Below, piece after piece: positions 52,001-63,365 of a stretch of DNA of 64,000 bases; the first letter of the stretch is position 1; each line of letters starts with the position of its first letter. A program made the position numbers and the translations under genes. Below the pieces are notes generated by a model. That model saw only the letters and a list, made by a program, of their open reading frames with translations, ran no database searches and was not told the DNA's origin. The DNA is taken from positions 1,240,001 through 1,304,000 of the forward strand of contig NC_010574.1 of assembly GCF_000165395.2 (NCBI RefSeq), written 5' to 3'. This DNA comes from Babesia bovis T2Bo. Lineage: Eukaryota; Apicomplexa; Aconoidasida; Piroplasmida; Babesiidae.

Positions 52001-52418
52001 ATTTAGTGTTTATCAGTATCTCATATAGGAGCCTGACCAAGAGATATACGTATGCATACGAATCCTGCATAATACATTCAGATACAGCTTGCGATATGTC
52101 CTCGAAATCAAAGAAGACGCATAGCATCTGCCTCTGCTGAGATTTCGTTTGTGTTATTAATTGCCGTACATCCACCTGACTCAGTATATTACCAATCTCC
52201 GTGATATGTTGCGATAGTTCTTTGAGTGATATTTCAGTTTGATGCAATGCATGATATAGCTCTATAGCTACTTCCTTCTGCTGGCGTGAATCCACTCCGC
52301 GAACTTGAGTAAATGATTTATCAAGCCTTCCGGATGATGTTGGAGACTCTCCTACATCTAACGACCGTAACCAGCATTCAAACCACGGCCCCGATGGTAT
52401 CCCTATTCTACGCGCCAT
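49094..52418 (-). CDS. Large helical-repeat protein, Integrator subunit 7-like
   Basis: Exons 52418-49371 and 49336-49094 (34 bp intron, 49370-49337) give 1,096 residues. Residues about 50-400 are HEAT/ARM-type repeats, including SIMLRMLTSTDVNLKVCGIE and a segment resembling the INTS7 pattern of alternating helix pairs. The middle is all helical. The C-terminal 130 residues switch to beta-type sequence (PIPAGALKMYPLPFASINA, then AIHIQGYIRN), similar in layout to the C-terminal domain of INTS7. If right, this is a subunit of an Integrator-like complex acting on snRNA 3' ends and stalled Pol II. An adaptin-like coat protein is the main alternative. Confidence 0.45.
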
Positions 52419-52624
52419 TTTGGAAACGCATCATATATAGACATGGACCATGATTATGGCTAAATAATGTATCTAAAAACTAGATTCTATACACACTTTT
52501 ATAATACATTAGACATTATTTATATTTCCATCTTTTATGGATGTGTTTACATGTTTATAGAAGTCCCTCCTAGGCTTCAGTGGTGTGTAGCTGTATCGCA
52601 TGTTATTTTCAAAGATTCCACTTA

Positions 52625-52891
52625 CTACAATGTGTGTAGTGTAGCGATGGGCTTTGCTGGTGTAGTTCTATAATATCCTGGTTTTATCTCATCCTGTTTA
52701 TGACTACCTTCATAGGATGCATCTTCAGACTTCCATATCAATTTGTACCCCCGTGCCGTTGGACAGAACTGTTCGATAATATCTTTATAGTATTGAAGCT
52801 TGTTTAATGTTAATTGTGACGATGATCCATTGTGATCATATGAAGTTGGCATGACGACATCGTCAAAGTCGCCCAGGCTAATGTACGTCAT
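52625..52891 (-). CDS. Small hypothetical protein
   Basis: An 88-codon ORF with its own ATG at 52891, lying between the INTS7-like start (52418) and the MAT1 stop (53010) on the same strand. It has a polar N-terminus and a globular-looking middle (NKLQYYKDIIEQFCPTARGYKLIWK) rich in aromatic residues, without membrane spans or known motif. It fills a compact slot in a gene row, which favours a real gene. Confidence 0.45.
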   Translation of the reverse strand: MTYISLGDFDDVVMPTSYDHNGSSSQLTLNKLQYYKDIIEQFCPTARGYKLIWKSEDASYEGSHKQDEIKPGYYRTTPAKPIATLHTL

Positions 52892-53009
52892 TGTTTCATA
52901 AATTAAGTGCGATTGTTTATTGCGATAATGTTGTATATTTTACACTCGGGATCCCAATGTCACTTTCTCGCTTGGATACTATATAGGTAGATCCAGATTG
53001 CTTTGTTTT

Positions 53010-54077
53010 CTATGATAAATTCCAAAGTAATAGTAGTTCTACTTGTCTCTCACACCGTTGATTTACTAGTTTTATATCATATCCTCCGGCTATATCGCAT
53101 TCTAGTACTTCGTCCCTGTAACGGATATCAATAAAGATGGTCATATTCACCTTGTTGTCATCACACGTCGTGGTATATCTGCAGTGCTACGTATTGAAGC
53201 ATTCAATGGGACACATTCCCCTTTAGATGACATTAACGCCTTTTCTTCGATGAAATATGACGCATGCGTGCGTTGCAATGTATGTACCAAGTCATCAACC
53301 TTCCATAGATTGAACGGAGCACTCTTGTCTACCATTTCGTAGAATGTTTTCTCCGTGTCCACAATGTGTTTAACACGTTTACGTAGCTCGTTTTCCTAGG
53401 ATATATAACATGTTATTATACCGTCAAACCTGAAGTGCCATATTAGACGATATCTTCGCAGCATTTTGGGATTCATATGCCTTTAATTCAGCATCGGCCT
53501 GTTCCCACCTTGGATCAGACCTCCCGTAGGTTAAGTTAATAACCAGATTTTCACGTTTCTCGAGGAATGCATTGTAATCTGGTGTATCCTTGAAATTACT
53601 CCTCGTGTCATTGTAGCTGTGACATCAATTAGACCCAAACTGTAACCTACACTTGCAGTACACGTTTGCGAGCTTCTTTAACCGTTTGGTAATACGTTTT
53701 CGTGTTGTCATATATACTGAATGACTCCCAGGAAATATGTGTTCTGCATATTGCGCATTGCGCATGACCCATTTGTGACGATACTGTACATCTTTAATGT
53801 ATATCAAGTGGAGCCTACACTGCTGCTCAGCGCATACGTTACATCTGCGGCATATTGTGTTGGTTCACACAGAAGTATATAGCATGAACATAGGTTGAGT
53901 CACCAAGAGATACGTAATCAATAAACAAAAAGTATTCCAGCGTACCATGCATTAGACATGATAAACGCAAGCACCGCAAACCTACATTTTATGATCGCAC
54001 AGCTTAGATACTAGTAGCTTCTTCTCGCTACTTGGAGTAATCACCTCTAGGCATATAGGACATTCCGTGTCCATCAT
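53010..54077 (-). CDS. MAT1: MAT1/TFB3, CDK-activating-kinase assembly factor of TFIIH (5 exons)
   Basis: MAT1 stabilises CDK7-cyclin H and tethers it to TFIIH. Exon 1 (54077-53986) begins MMDTECPICLEVITPSSEKK, the first RING cysteines. Intron 53985-53845 (141 bp) joins it to exon 2, producing CDHKICNVCAEQQC, that is the RING H-x-x-C-x-x-C step. The MAT1 coiled region follows: KRITKRLKKLAN, then YNDTRSNFKDTPDYNAFLEKR and the continuing helix QNAAKISSNMALQENELRKR. Stop TAG is at 53010. The donor of the third exon junction is ambiguous (two in-phase GT sites near 53650). The last RING ligand pair is atypical. The call rests on RING plus the DYNAFLE segment in the right order. Confidence 0.75.
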
Positions 54078-54337
54078 GTCGACAATGTGACTCGGGATTC
54101 CGAGCGTATACGAATCAATTCCTCAACGATCATCGATTTATATACACCTCGTATGGATATACATTTTGCGACGAGCTAATTTAATCTATACATGGGTCTT
54201 AGGATTCTGCTACACATCTACCACACCTCACGATAACATGTGTGTCCAGATGTAATCTGCCGTTTGTGCCAGCATGTGTAAGCTGTGCGCGTTGGCATAC
54301 GCAATATAATGCTAAACCGCCGGCTTGACACATACAC

Positions 54338-57300
54338 ATGGCCAAGATGGCCACCGTGAAGTATCTTATTAAGGTAGATTTACACGAGGTCAAGGATGTG
54401 GTATTCAAGGAGCCTGAGACTGAAATTGACATGATCCCTAACCTTTACTGTGTAGTAGCCGTTGGTAATGAGCAGTATACAACGGTACAGCGTAACCAAG
54501 CTTCAAACGCTGTAATAAACGCTTCGTTTAACTTCACTCTTGACCTGAACCCTGGTGAACTTAGCAGGACGCGGATTATCATCTCAGTTTACCATGCGTA
54601 TCGTCTTCAGAGTGGTCTTATCGGTATACATGCGTTTGGATTGCATCATATTTACTCTAAGCAGCAGCATTCCATCCACCGGTCATGGGCCAGACTCCTT
54701 TGTCCATATTTCCCCAATCATAATGCGGTAGGTTTAGTGTATATAGATCTTGTGCATTGCATAGTGTGGATATTAGCTGTACTCTAGATTGATGGTATAA
54801 TGCTATTACATATATTTTCAGGGGCTTATTTTGACGTCGATTGGTGTCTACGGTCCTGGTGACAATGTACCTGTATTCAAGGATGTTTCCGGTGGCGCAA
54901 GGCCATCTAGTGCCTTGGTGTCTTCAGCAAATGATGGTGCCGGTGGTCGTGTTAGAAATATTAGAGCAAGTGAGATCAGCACCAGGTTCTACATGTTGAA
55001 TCTGAACGTAATTTGTGGTCGTGATTTCTTATCGAGGAGCAACTTCTTGAATAGTTATTTGGAGCCTTTTGTGAAGGTATGCCATGGCGGCTTGGAAATA
55101 AGTACCCCCGTTATAAAGGACAACCCTAATCCCGAATGGCAGGCCACTTTGTTCATGCCGTGTATATCACCATCTTTTGACGATTTGGTCACTGTAGAAA
55201 TATGGAATGGCGAGTCCAATGGTACTATGTTACACTTTGAGTCGATCGATATCAAGTACCTATTTAATAACGAGTATGCTCCACGATGGATCAATATATA
55301 CTGTAACCCCGGTGGCAACACTGGTATCTTGGACCTAGTGAAGAACTTTGTTATAGGTACTACTGAACTCATGACTGACTATGGTGGACGCGTGTTAATT
55401 AGTGCATCCGCTACTCAGGTCCAAATACCTACGGTAAAAGGTATTAAACCCTATAAACATGTATCGGTACCTACCACTCAGAAGAAGATTATATGGATTG
55501 ATTTATATGAAGTAGTTCCATTGATGGACGGACCAAGTATCATTGATCTCACTGTAGCAGTAGGCCCATACTGCGTCCGTACCTCTGAACTTAGGTTAAA
55601 TGACCATGGAACGTATAAAGTCAACAATGAGGTGGGACGACTAGATCAAATGGAGCCTTTAGTATCATGTAGGTCGTGAGTGTACAGCTTTATACTTTTC
55701 AGGCACCAGTGATTCCGAGTTTTGGGATTTCTTTACGTACATCAATGACCATACTAACTGGATCGACTCGCAGCCACCTCGTATCGCATGGCGTCGCATA
55801 TCATTCGATATTATAAGACGTTCCAAGGGTAAGCCCATGTGGATCCAAATGAACGGTATATCGGACCATCGTATGCACCCGTTCAATGTATTGATGTCAT
55901 TTGAGGTGCTGAGTGAGGGTGAGGTTGAAATACGTCCTCCACGTCTCGAATATAATCTTGTTAATTACATGTTTCGTGCTATGATTTACGAGGCGATTAA
56001 CCTGCCGTGCATTGACATGGTTAATTTCCCCAATACCTTTGTGGAGATTGAGCTGGGTGGTTACCACGTCCGTACTCAAGTGGTACGTCGTACGTTATGT
56101 CCATCATTCTACGAGGCCAGTGAAATTGAAATATGCCTACCGTCCAATTTACTACTGGCGCCTGATGTAACCATAAATGTATATGCCGAGCCTACGTCCA
56201 TGTTTTCATCGCAGGAGTTGCTTTGCACCAGTACTTACAGTCTGTCGAAGATCCCTAAGGAATGGCGTAAGGCACCTCAGTGGGTGCAGCTCAAGTCAAC
56301 GAAGAATGATTTACATAGACCGTGTATACTGGTTGCCTTCGAGTTGGTACCTATGGACTTGTTGCGCAAGAATCCTGATTTATATCCCTTCTTTGATGAC
56401 ATTCGTCCTTCGAAGATACCAGGTTTGGTATCACTGTTACTCATCGGTGTGCGAGCCTTTAAACCGCTGGTACGTCCCAGGGTATTCATTCGGTTTGGTA
56501 CCTCGGACAAACCATTGTACACGGGTTCCAGTGGATATGCAGTATCAGGTTCCGAGGGCAATTGGAATTATTTAACAACGCATGAAATGCTAGTGGACCT
56601 CCCCAAACGGATGCAGCATCATTGTTTCATTGAATTCAGTGTACTTACTGGTGAGGATGGCGAGCTATTCGGGGTTACATACGTCAGCCTGAATGAATTT
56701 TTACCATGGCTAACGCACGAAGAACGCCTACACTCCAAAGATCTCTTTAAAATGCAAGTATTGGAAGATTTCTTGTCTACAGGTGAACTCGGGCAGGCTG
56801 ATGAGTCTAAGCATGAAGCTGTACCTATGAAGACGGCACTCAGAGATGATATAGAATCGATGAATGTAAAGATGTACAATACTTTTGACTTTGTGTCGCT
56901 TCAGCGGGCTGGCGAACCTCGTGAGGGTGAAGAGTTCCGTAACGACTTTGAGGTAGCAGTGATGGACGACGACGAGCCAGACGAACTACAGCGCGATGAG
57001 CTACCATACGAAATGGAGTGTGACTTTGCTCCGGGAGATTTACCCTATATGAAAGCACCCATAGTACAATGCACAGCTGCAGGGGTACCTGAGACCGTAG
57101 GTGTCTTGAAATATATCTGCATGGTTGAAGCTAATGAAGATGCTCATGTGCGTAAAGTGGCCGCTCAAAAGATGCAGGAACGACGACAGAAACTAGTTGA
57201 GCTTTACGCTAAAGCAAAGGAACTTGTTGTTAGATTGTATGTCCTACAGGCCAAGGGCCTTTATACCAGCAGGGGCAACAGTAATATAACCACTTACCTC

Positions 57301-58350
57301 TGGGTCCGCAATATTGATGGCGAGCAGAAGCGTTCTTTGAGTTATCCGCAGAACGTCAGGGACACCACTGTCATAGCTCAAGGTGTAAAACCAATGTACA
57401 ATACATGCTTCAACTTGGGGTGCGCCCTACCTGAAAATGCAATCCTTAAAATCAGTGTCGTCCACCAGGGTACTCTCCAAGACGAGGTCATCGGTACCAC
57501 TTTTGTTGATTGCGAGGACCGATTTCTCAACCATAAAATGTTCCAGTTAATGCAGGATGATGCAGTTCCCATAGAACTCCGTACTTTGAAAAACGAAGAT
57601 TCCACAGTATCACATGGTACTTTACGATGCTGGCTAGAGATGATGGACTTGGAAACTGCACAGACAAAGCCAGTACGTACAATTGGCGGTATGGAGCAAT
57701 CTGACTATGAACTACGTGTTGTTATATGGGATGTTAAGGGCGTGCCACTTGATGGTAACTCTGCACTGTCTTTATTTGTTAGGGGATCATTCCAGGTAGC
57801 TGATGGTGAGGACCTCGTAGAGGACACCGACACCCATTACAACAGCCGTGATGGCACTGCTGTGTACAATTGGCGTTTTAAGTTCCCTATTCGCATACCA
57901 AGTGATTTTTCATTCCTCAAGTTACAGATACACAGCTCCAGCCTTTTAGGGCCAAGTGAGCTCATAGGCGAGGCTGAGATTGATCTGCGTAATGAGTATT
58001 CGAAGATCAGGCGACGTCAGGGCCCATACCACTGCAAAAAGTTTTGGGTTGATTGCTTGCATCCTGCACAAGGCAGTCAATCTCGGGGGCAAATAGGTAT
58101 AGAGTTTTCTGTATATAGCGACTCAGAAGCTAAGCTGTTTGCCGTTGGCAAGGGGCGAGAATCCCCAAATAAGGATCCATTCCTTCCGACTGTAACTGAT
58201 AATCGGACATATCTAGATTTGAATGAGATTAGGGCAACTATCAACAAGGCTTCTGGAGCTCTGGTTTCCGGGCTAAAGCTAACTGGTATGTTCATCTGTG
58301 TGGCCTTCGCTTTTGCAGCCATATTGCTCATTCTGGTTATCATTAAGTGA
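54338..58350 (+). CDS. Ferlin, multi-C2 tail-anchored membrane protein (3 exons)
   Basis: Exons 54338-54727, 54822-55668 and 55703-58350 (introns 94 and 34 bp) give 1,294 residues. Ferlins bind phospholipid and calcium and drive vesicle fusion; in Toxoplasma FER1 and FER2 are needed for microneme and rhoptry secretion. Successive C2-type units are visible: the N-terminal one ends in the ferlin phrase GLILTSIGVYGPGD at the first junction, the next has NSYLEPFVKVCHGG with DNPNPEWQATLFMP. Further units lie at exon-3 residues near 50-190, 480-620 and 640-780. The protein ends with one membrane helix (MFICVAFAFAAILLILVII) and only Lys after it, the classic tail anchor. Several C2 loops lack the full set of Asp ligands. 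FER1 versus FER2 orthology is undecided. Confidence 0.9.
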
Positions 58351-59037
58351 TACCTACGGAAGTGTAACATGGTAACTTAACCACGCGTTATGTTTATATG
58401 CTGCTTCTGACTGACATCGGATATAACTGAATGTTCAATTCTTATTTAATTGTTAAGAAATGTGCTATTAAGCGTATACAGTTTTTTCATTATTATAGGA
58501 CCATGAATGCTTTGTTATTATCATATACACTTCATGGCACTAGATTTGTGTTAGTATTGATCAGAAAACTATAATTTACATTTTAGATATACTATGCTGC
58601 AAATGGGTTCATTTCCCTTTAGTGTGGCTTATAGGAGCACTAAGTTGTTGTAATTTTCTACGTTTACATTCTTCAAAGTTATATTCATCACAATTCGCCA
58701 TATATGACTGCACGAATGGAGCTATTATCTTTATTGCCAAGGAATGCAAAATACTGCCCAGTTCAATGACTTGACCACTGAAAATGTTCCAAAGGTTTAT
58801 ATTGATTTTTCAGGTTATCTAGATTAGTTTGTATCTTTTGTATGTTTAAAAATACACATATCTACCTAGATAAGCGTTATAGCATTTCAAATTGACTTTT
58901 GAGCTTTTGGCATCACAGCAGCATGAGTTCATGTTGTTTTTCCTTGATACATATCCACATATTTAGTGGTCAATTGGCAGCTGCACGTTTATATTTCACT
59001 TTTATGAGATAAACAATGTGAATATTTTAACGATAAA
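58351..59037. other. Intergenic region between ferlin and hypothetical gene
   Basis: About 690 bases, AT-rich, without an ORF, RNA gene or repeat that I could support. It would contain the ferlin 3' UTR and the promoter of the next gene. Confidence 0.4.
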
Positions 59038-59799
59038 ATGGGAGAACATGTATACGATGAAAGGGGGCTTAACCTGTTGCGTCTCCCTGAATACATCAAC
59101 ACAATGATTTCGGTAGTAGACCTTGAAGATTTTTCATGTCCAAGTTCCGTAGAGTTATATGAAGGTCTATTTTCTAACAATGGTGTATACCGCATGGTAT
59201 GCAGTCAATCATCTAGAATTATGGTAGTATACGGTTCGGTGGAGATTGTACCACGGTGCGTAAGAAACTTCCAACATGATGACGTGTATGTAGAGTATTT
59301 TGTTAGAGCTAATGAGCGTGTTATACGCGTGATGGCATTTAGAGGCGCTAGAAATAAACCAGTACGGTACCTTGTAAGAACGTTCCTTGTAGATTGCGTT
59401 GGTCCTGTAGAATGTAGTGATCATGCAGTTAGTTGGATGACCGACGGCCCTGTGTCTATTACACTAAATTTAACTCCCGGGGTACCAATACACCCATTTA
59501 TTATACGGACACCACTTATAGATCATTCCATCTTCGGTTTTGTCTATAGTATGGCAGTACACCACAGAGGGTATGCAATAAATCAGGACAGGTCATACAT
59601 GCGAAACCCTTATAGAATGGGATACATATACTACCACATAGATTCTGACTTGTGTACCAATGTTAATGGGAAGCCTCTGTTAGTAGAGTCACATTTACTC
59701 CGAGTTACTTTTAACAAGAACCGTATTGAAGTTATGGTGCTACGTACAAAATCGTTGCAAACATACGTAATATTGCCGATTAGAAGGCGGTCACAATAG
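59038..59799 (+). CDS. Hypothetical protein, 253 residues
   Basis: Single-exon ORF with ATG at 59038. It is a soluble-looking mixed beta-rich sequence with many aromatic and basic residues (RVIRVMAFRGARNKPVRYLVR, ending LPIRRRSQ) and five to six scattered cysteines. There is no signal peptide, membrane helix or known motif. Base composition is like the neighbouring genes. A 5' exon cannot be excluded. Confidence 0.65.
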   Translation: MGEHVYDERGLNLLRLPEYINTMISVVDLEDFSCPSSVELYEGLFSNNGVYRMVCSQSSRIMVVYGSVEIVPRCVRNFQHDDVYVEYFVRANERVIRVMAFRGARNKPVRYLVRTFLVDCVGPVECSDHAVSWMTDGPVSITLNLTPGVPIHPFIIRTPLIDHSIFGFVYSMAVHHRGYAINQDRSYMRNPYRMGYIYYHIDSDLCTNVNGKPLLVESHLLRVTFNKNRIEVMVLRTKSLQTYVILPIRRRSQ

Positions 59800-60278
59800 T
59801 TATCAATAGATAAGATAGTGGTGCATATTTATTAAGACAAAATTATATCGAACATGTTTCTATATTAGAACTCTAGCATAGACCGTTAAAATTCACCTCA
59901 TCAACACTGGACATACCATTGTTAACTAGGCACTGTTGATGTAGCTATATATACAGATGCCCATAATTCCACTTACTAATGTTATTGTCAACCCTATATC
60001 ACAATTGGTACAAGAATGAACTTTATCCAAAAATAACGAATCACAGTTCATTAGTTAGTAACACCAGTGTATATCGGATGATACAATCTATGAGTATTAC
60101 GAAAATATACAATGCGTGACTGCTAATGTTACAATCTTAAAATAATTATAAACACCACATTAGTAATAAATGTAATTCTCGGGATTCTTAAAGTGCCTTA
60201 ACTTATTTTAGCACTCACAGTAGCCAATTTACGGCCAGGATGCACAATGTGATAGTATCTTCATGGGACTGAGCATTG
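59800..60278. other. Intergenic region between convergent genes
   Basis: About 480 AT-rich bases between two convergent genes, so it should hold both 3' UTRs and polyadenylation signals. No ORF, RNA gene or repeat is supported. Confidence 0.4.
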
Positions 60279-63200
60279 TCAGTCTTCCTTCTTAGCGTGA
60301 AGTGGTTTATATGGTGACGAGTTTTTGTGAATGTAACGGCGGCCGATGGCCTTAATTAGCTCGTCAATCAGAATGACAGGTGCTGACCATAATAGTACAG
60401 CAATCCAGTCGTACACATCAAGTGGCACGACACCAAAGACATTTGCCAAAAATGGAACGTATAAAATAGCGCAGTGGATGGATACGGACAGGAATGTAGC
60501 AAACATAAGGTGACCGTTAAGCCATGGTGGCACAGACAACAAAGAGGCTTCTTCCGACACAGCGTTAAAGGCGTTAAACATCTCGATCATGACCAAGACT
60601 GTTAAACTCAGTGTAGCGGGCTTGGCCTTGCCAAGAGTGAAGTAGCTACACATGTCCTCGGACATACCAGCTAAACGGTTAACCTTGAAACCGCTCCATA
60701 AGGGGCACTTGTTGAAATGCATGAGCTGCTCCAGTGAGACCAGGGTGTTACCGTCATTAGGGGATATGCCATAGAGGTACCACCACACGAAAATGCCTAC
60801 AGTGGATATACCAACGTAGACACCAATAACTACATAACGCAACAAGGTCCACCCATCAATGAGCTTCTCTTTGTTGCTTCGGGGTGGTTTTTCCATAACG
60901 TGGGTGTCTGGTGGATTAAAGCTAAGTGCAGTTGCAGGCAGACCGTCAGTGACCAGGTTGACCCATAGGAGTTTAACTGGCATCATTCCCTCTGGAATGC
61001 CTAGAGCAGCGGTTAAGAAGATGGAAGCCACTTCACCAATGTTACTCGAAATGAGATACCTGATGAACGCCTTCATGTTGGAATAGATGCACCTTCCCTC
61101 CTCGATGGCAGCTACAATCGACTGGAAGTTGTCATCTACTAGGACCATATCAGATGCCTCTTTAGCAACCTCGGTACCGGCGATACCCATGGCAACACCA
61201 ATGTCTGCCATCTTGAGAGCTGGAGCATCGTTTACACCATCACCAGTCATGGCAACAGTTTCGCCCATTTCCTTCAGAAGCGATACGATTTCCTGCTTGT
61301 GCTTGGGCTCAGTTCTGCTGAAGACAACACCTTCGGCACTAACTACTCGACGACGTTCTTCTAGTGACAAGGTCTCGAACTCCTTACCGGTGAAGGAATA
61401 GTACAGGTGAGTACCGACATTAGGGTACTCATGTGGTATTATACCAACCTTCTTGGCAATGGCCTCAGCAGTAAGCTTGTTGTCACCAGTGATCATGAAC
61501 ACACGGATACCTGCCCTGCGAGCGACACTAATGGCATGCTGTACATGTGGCCTAGGTGGGTCAAGAATACCAGTTACACCTAGGTAAACAAGGTCACGCT
61601 CGATGTCAGCGAAAAATGCAGGACTACCCTCAGATACAGCTCCAGCGCTACTCTTCTGTTTGTACAACTCAAGGCAGTCCTTGGCGTCACTGTGGCACGC
61701 AAATGCTATAGTCCTGAGAGCTTCACGAGCCATAAGCTCTACTTCCTTAAGAACCAGGCCTTTCAACTCAGCAGTTATGGGAACCACGGATCCATCAGGT
61801 TTCATGTAGTGGGTACATCGCTCAAGAACAGACTCTGGTGCCCCCTTGGTGTATACCTGGTAAACGCCATTTTCATTAGCAATGACACTCATCATCTTAC
61901 GGTCCCTGCAAAACTCCAAAGTAGCATCCTTTTGGATACTTTTTTGGTATCCTACTGAAGCAGGCTGGCCCTTTACACCAGTTACGAACGCGTGAAGGTT
62001 GTCAACCATGTGGAGAATTGCAACCTCAGTAGGCTCACCCTCGTCGTGTTCCACCGAAGCTTCGGAGCATACCGAACCACATTTGAAAAGTGTTTCGGCT
62101 AATGCACTGAGCTTACCCTTTGCAGCGTAGTCTTTAGCACTGCCAGACTTCGCATCAACCTCACCGTCAGGAGTAAAGCATATTTGATCGACTTTGTGAT
62201 CATCTTGGAACAACTTCAACAACTGAACACGCATCTTGTTGGTAGTGATTGTACCAGTCTTATCGGAACATATCACCGTGGTACAACCCAAAGTCTCAAC
62301 TGATGGTAACTTGCGCACAATGGCATTACGCTTAGCCATATTCCTGGTACCTAGGGCAAGACTAGTGGTAATAACTGCGGGAAGACCCTCGGGAATAGCA
62401 GCCACAGCAAGTGCAATGGCTATCTTGAAATAGTAAATGCAACCCTTGAAAACATTACTGTGGACAGGGTCACTGAAGTGGCGGAAATTGATTGCCCATA
62501 CGGCAATGCAGATTAGCGTAATGAACTTGGATAGGGTAGTACCAAAATCATCCAACATACGTTGAAGTGGTGTGCTGCGGTCCTGGTTGTCAGCCTCTAG
62601 GACAGCTGCCTGGATGGCACCAATTTCAGTGGACATACCAGTAGCAATAACCACACCAACACATGAACCAGCGGAAACTGTAGTACCACAAAACAACAAG
62701 TTTGTCTTCTCCTGAATTTCGCAGCCTGCCATGTCCTTAGGTAATTCCTTAGATAACTTAGCAACGTTGCGGGACTCACCAGTCAGCTGTGACTGCTCAC
62801 AACTAAGCGATGTTGATGATATTTCACATACACGCACATCGGCTGGAATCTTGTTACCTGTGCGTAGCTTAATGACATCACCAACTACAATATCCACAGA
62901 ATCTACAGTACTCCAACGACCGTTGCGTAAACAGGTGGCTACAGTAGGCTGAAGTTTCTTCAATGCCTCCAAGGCCTGCTCAGCATTCGACTCCTGCCAC
63001 ACACCCACTATAGCGTTAAGTATAAGAATCAATAAGATAACCAAGGGCTCAATGAAATCAGTAATGGCATAGCTTTCAGAAACCTCAGTCAATGTCAATA
63101 TGAAGCTTATTACTGCCGCACCAAGTAATATCTTTACCAGTAAATCATCAAACTGTGATATGAACAATGATAGCAAAGATTCCTTTGAATGCTGAGCTAG

Positions 63201-63365
63201 CATGTTAGGGCCATATTGCTTTAGGCGAAGTTCAACGGTCTTGCTGTCCAGACCATGCTGCAATGTTACACCATAGTGCTTCAACACATCGTCCACGGAT
63301 GTTGTATGAGGATTTGCTAAAGCTCCGAGGCGCTCTGCAGGCTCACCCTTCAATGATTTAGACAT
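60279..63365 (-). CDS. SERCA: SERCA-type calcium-transporting P-type ATPase
   Basis: A 1,028-residue P2A ATPase that pumps cytosolic calcium into the ER. The open frame begins three codons earlier with TTG, but the ATG at 63365 (MSKSLKGEPAERLG) is the natural start. TGES lies at 195-198. The phosphorylated Asp is residue 368 in DKTGT, and the hinge motif TGDGVNDAPALK starts at 707. Helix M4 has AVAAIPEGLPAVITT and M5/M6 carry EVASIFLTA and LWVNLVTDGLPATAL, the calcium ligands of the SERCA class rather than PMCA or SPCA. This is the orthologue of Plasmodium ATP6. No intron was needed. Confidence 0.96.
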   Translation of the reverse strand: MSKSLKGEPAERLGALANPHTTSVDDVLKHYGVTLQHGLDSKTVELRLKQYGPNMLAQHSKESLLSLFISQFDDLLVKILLGAAVISFILTLTEVSESYAITDFIEPLVILLILILNAIVGVWQESNAEQALEALKKLQPTVATCLRNGRWSTVDSVDIVVGDVIKLRTGNKIPADVRVCEISSTSLSCEQSQLTGESRNVAKLSKELPKDMAGCEIQEKTNLLFCGTTVSAGSCVGVVIATGMSTEIGAIQAAVLEADNQDRSTPLQRMLDDFGTTLSKFITLICIAVWAINFRHFSDPVHSNVFKGCIYYFKIAIALAVAAIPEGLPAVITTSLALGTRNMAKRNAIVRKLPSVETLGCTTVICSDKTGTITTNKMRVQLLKLFQDDHKVDQICFTPDGEVDAKSGSAKDYAAKGKLSALAETLFKCGSVCSEASVEHDEGEPTEVAILHMVDNLHAFVTGVKGQPASVGYQKSIQKDATLEFCRDRKMMSVIANENGVYQVYTKGAPESVLERCTHYMKPDGSVVPITAELKGLVLKEVELMAREALRTIAFACHSDAKDCLELYKQKSSAGAVSEGSPAFFADIERDLVYLGVTGILDPPRPHVQHAISVARRAGIRVFMITGDNKLTAEAIAKKVGIIPHEYPNVGTHLYYSFTGKEFETLSLEERRRVVSAEGVVFSRTEPKHKQEIVSLLKEMGETVAMTGDGVNDAPALKMADIGVAMGIAGTEVAKEASDMVLVDDNFQSIVAAIEEGRCIYSNMKAFIRYLISSNIGEVASIFLTAALGIPEGMMPVKLLWVNLVTDGLPATALSFNPPDTHVMEKPPRSNKEKLIDGWTLLRYVVIGVYVGISTVGIFVWWYLYGISPNDGNTLVSLEQLMHFNKCPLWSGFKVNRLAGMSEDMCSYFTLGKAKPATLSLTVLVMIEMFNAFNAVSEEASLLSVPPWLNGHLMFATFLSVSIHCAILYVPFLANVFGVVPLDVYDWIAVLLWSAPVILIDELIKAIGRRYIHKNSSPYKPLHAKKED

